From Corynebacterium stercoris (GTDB taxonomy: Bacteria; Actinomycetota; Actinomycetes; Mycobacteriales; Mycobacteriaceae): a stretch of 64,000 nucleotides of DNA. The notes below the pieces were generated by a model. It searched no databases and was not told where the DNA came from. It saw only the letters and a list, made by a program, of their open reading frames with translations. How positions within the stretch are numbered: the first letter of the stretch is position 1; each line of letters begins with the position of its first letter. The translations under genes and the position numbers were made by a program. Shown piece after piece: positions 63,377-64,000 of the stretch. The stretch spans positions 186,001 through 250,000 of the forward strand of contig NZ_JAMFTQ010000001.1 of assembly GCF_024160105.1 (NCBI RefSeq), written 5' to 3'.

Positions 63377-63449
63377 TCCTCCATAGCTCAGTTGGCAGAG
63401 CATTCGACTGTTAATCGAAGGGTCACTGGTTCGAGCCCAGTTGGAGGAG
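63377..63449 (+). tRNA. tRNA-Asn (GTT)
   Basis: Acceptor arms TCCTCCA and TGGAGGA; anticodon arm TTCGA-CTGTTAA-TCGAA with anticodon GTT; T-arm CTGGTTCGAGCCCAG. 73 nt, CCA not encoded. Confidence 0.95.
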
Positions 63450-63763
63450 CATTGACACTACCCGCCACCGGCATTCTGCTGGACGGCGGGTTTTTGCTGT
63501 CGTGGCGTCGCAGCCCCGTCTTCCCCATCCATGCCGGTTTCCGGCAGATTGTCGAGAAATGTAGCCACCTGGGGAAATAGGGGCGGCCCAGAAAGATTCT
63601 GCAAAATCTTTCTGGCCGAGGCGCTTCAGGCGCTTCAGGCGTGCTGTAGGTGCTGTAGAGAAGTGGCAAGTTGCTGCACAGACCCCTTTTAAAGTGGGGG
63701 TGTGCAGGAGTGCGGTAAAACACTGCAGGCGCCCAGGCTTCGGGCACGTGCGGCGACCTGTTG
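63450..63763. other. Non-coding stretch between two tRNA genes
   Basis: 314 bp holding the tRNA-Asn terminator, an 11-bp perfect hairpin at 63588-63615 (CCAGAAAGATT/AATCTTTCTGG), and then short direct repeats (GGCGCTTCA twice and a partial third, GTGCTGTAG and GGTGCTGTAG). Open frames here are not convincing genes. No integrase or duplicated tRNA end was seen. Confidence 0.6.
63460..63495 (+). terminator. Terminator after tRNA-Asn
   Basis: Arms ACCCGCC and GGCGGGT with an 18-nt loop, running into TTTTTG, 10 nt after the tRNA. Confidence 0.85.
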
Positions 63764-63837
63764 TGGGGCCAGCGGGGCTCGAACCCGCGACCAGCGGATT
63801 ATGAGTCCGCGGCTCTAACCGACTGAGCTATAGCCCC
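63764..63837 (-). tRNA. tRNA with anticodon CAT (Ile2 or elongator Met)
   Basis: Minus strand: acceptor GGGGCTA with TGGCCCC; anticodon arm GCGGA-CTCATAA-TCCGC; T-arm GCGGGTTCGAGCCCCGC. 74 nt, CCA not encoded. The variable-loop/T-arm sequence TGGTCGCGGGTTCGA resembles tRNA-Ile2, whose C34 is modified to lysidine, more than E. coli elongator tRNA-Met, but this cannot be settled by eye. Confidence 0.9.
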
Positions 63838-63900
63838 TTTTCGCGTGGCGCACAGCGCCTCCGGTCACTATATCGCGGCACACCCCCACACCTAGAAATG

Positions 63901-63906
63901 TAAGGT
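63901..63906 (+). promoter_or_regulatory. -10 element of the YtxH-like gene
   Basis: TAAGGT ends 7 nt before ATG 63914. Confidence 0.4.
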
Positions 63907-63913
63907 TGAACGC

Positions 63914-64000
63914 ATGATTCAATTCGTCGCGGGCGCAGCTGCAGGGTACGTACTTGGCACGAAGGCGGGCCGGAAGCGGTACCACCAGATCGTCAACGCC
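63914..64000 (+). CDS. YtxH-like membrane protein, 3'-truncated by window edge
   Basis: Only 29 codons are visible: a glycine/alanine-rich hydrophobic start (MIQFVAGAAAGYVLGTKAGR) then KRYHQIVNA. This is the usual N-terminus of small actinobacterial YtxH-type membrane proteins of unknown function. The frame stays open to the end of the window. Confidence 0.65.
   Translation, partial: MIQFVAGAAAGYVLGTKAGRKRYHQIVNA

Overview
The window is high-GC, densely packed chromosome from a Corynebacterium (or close relative) that is not C. glutamicum. The gene order sucB-lipB-lipA, RDD-glnA, thrC, glnE-glnA2, RNase H/phosphatase with a zinc-ribbon protein, Nif3, LMW-PTP and DUF3052-aceE follows the corynebacterial backbone as I recall it. 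There is a DtxR-type iron box, and many genes have a -10-like hexamer ending 6-8 nt before the start codon with no Shine-Dalgarno (SD), the signature of leaderless actinobacterial transcripts.

Layout. 1-11.3 kb: E2 of the 2-oxoacid dehydrogenases (cut by the window edge), a fused dihydroxyacetone kinase, a glycine cleavage operon gcvP-gcvT-gcvH, an ornithine-cyclodeaminase-like gene, lipB and lipA. E2 and GcvH both need the lipoyl group made by LipB/LipA. 11.3-18.7 kb: Thr/Ser exporter, RDD protein, glutamine synthetase glnA, a TDT-family transporter, and a pyrimidine-nucleoside salvage set (deoA divergent from cdd-nupC). 18.7-31 kb: small membrane protein, GH25-like and Nudix pair, anchored serine protease, thrC, a RelE-type toxin-antitoxin pair, glnE and glnA2, CYTH-CHAD protein. 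31-44.5 kb: SPOR protein, GHMP kinase-like gene, RNB exonuclease, RNase P RNA, RNase H/phosphatase fusion, Nif3, two phosphatases, SURF1, a small peptide gene, tRNA-Val, aceE. 44.6-51.1 kb: a gene with an internal stop, then a probable transferred operon (binding protein, ABC ATPase, fused permease, GDPD-family enzyme, LacI regulator) headed by three LacI-type operators. 51.1-64 kb: two alpha/beta hydrolases around an orphan acyl carrier protein and a HAD phosphatase, a DtxR-controlled promoter feeding a hairpin (candidate iron-regulated small RNA), gabD, transporters, a frameshifted DUF4230 gene, an 812-residue Gly/Ala-rich protein, an M20 peptidase, tRNA-Asn, tRNA-CAT and the start of a YtxH-like gene.

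Functional links: glnA carries the adenylylation tyrosine that GlnE would modify, and glnE is coupled to glnA2. The leading candidates for something new are (1) a 78-bp palindromic repeat family with one copy between genes and one copy inserted in frame inside the RNase H/phosphatase gene, (2) the DtxR-box/TTGACT promoter/terminator unit of about 120 nt, (3) a 46-residue amphipathic peptide gene with a near-consensus promoter, and (4) the compact hydrolase/ACP/HAD/hydrolase module whose divergent leaderless promoters overlap. No prophage, IS transposase or CRISPR array was seen.
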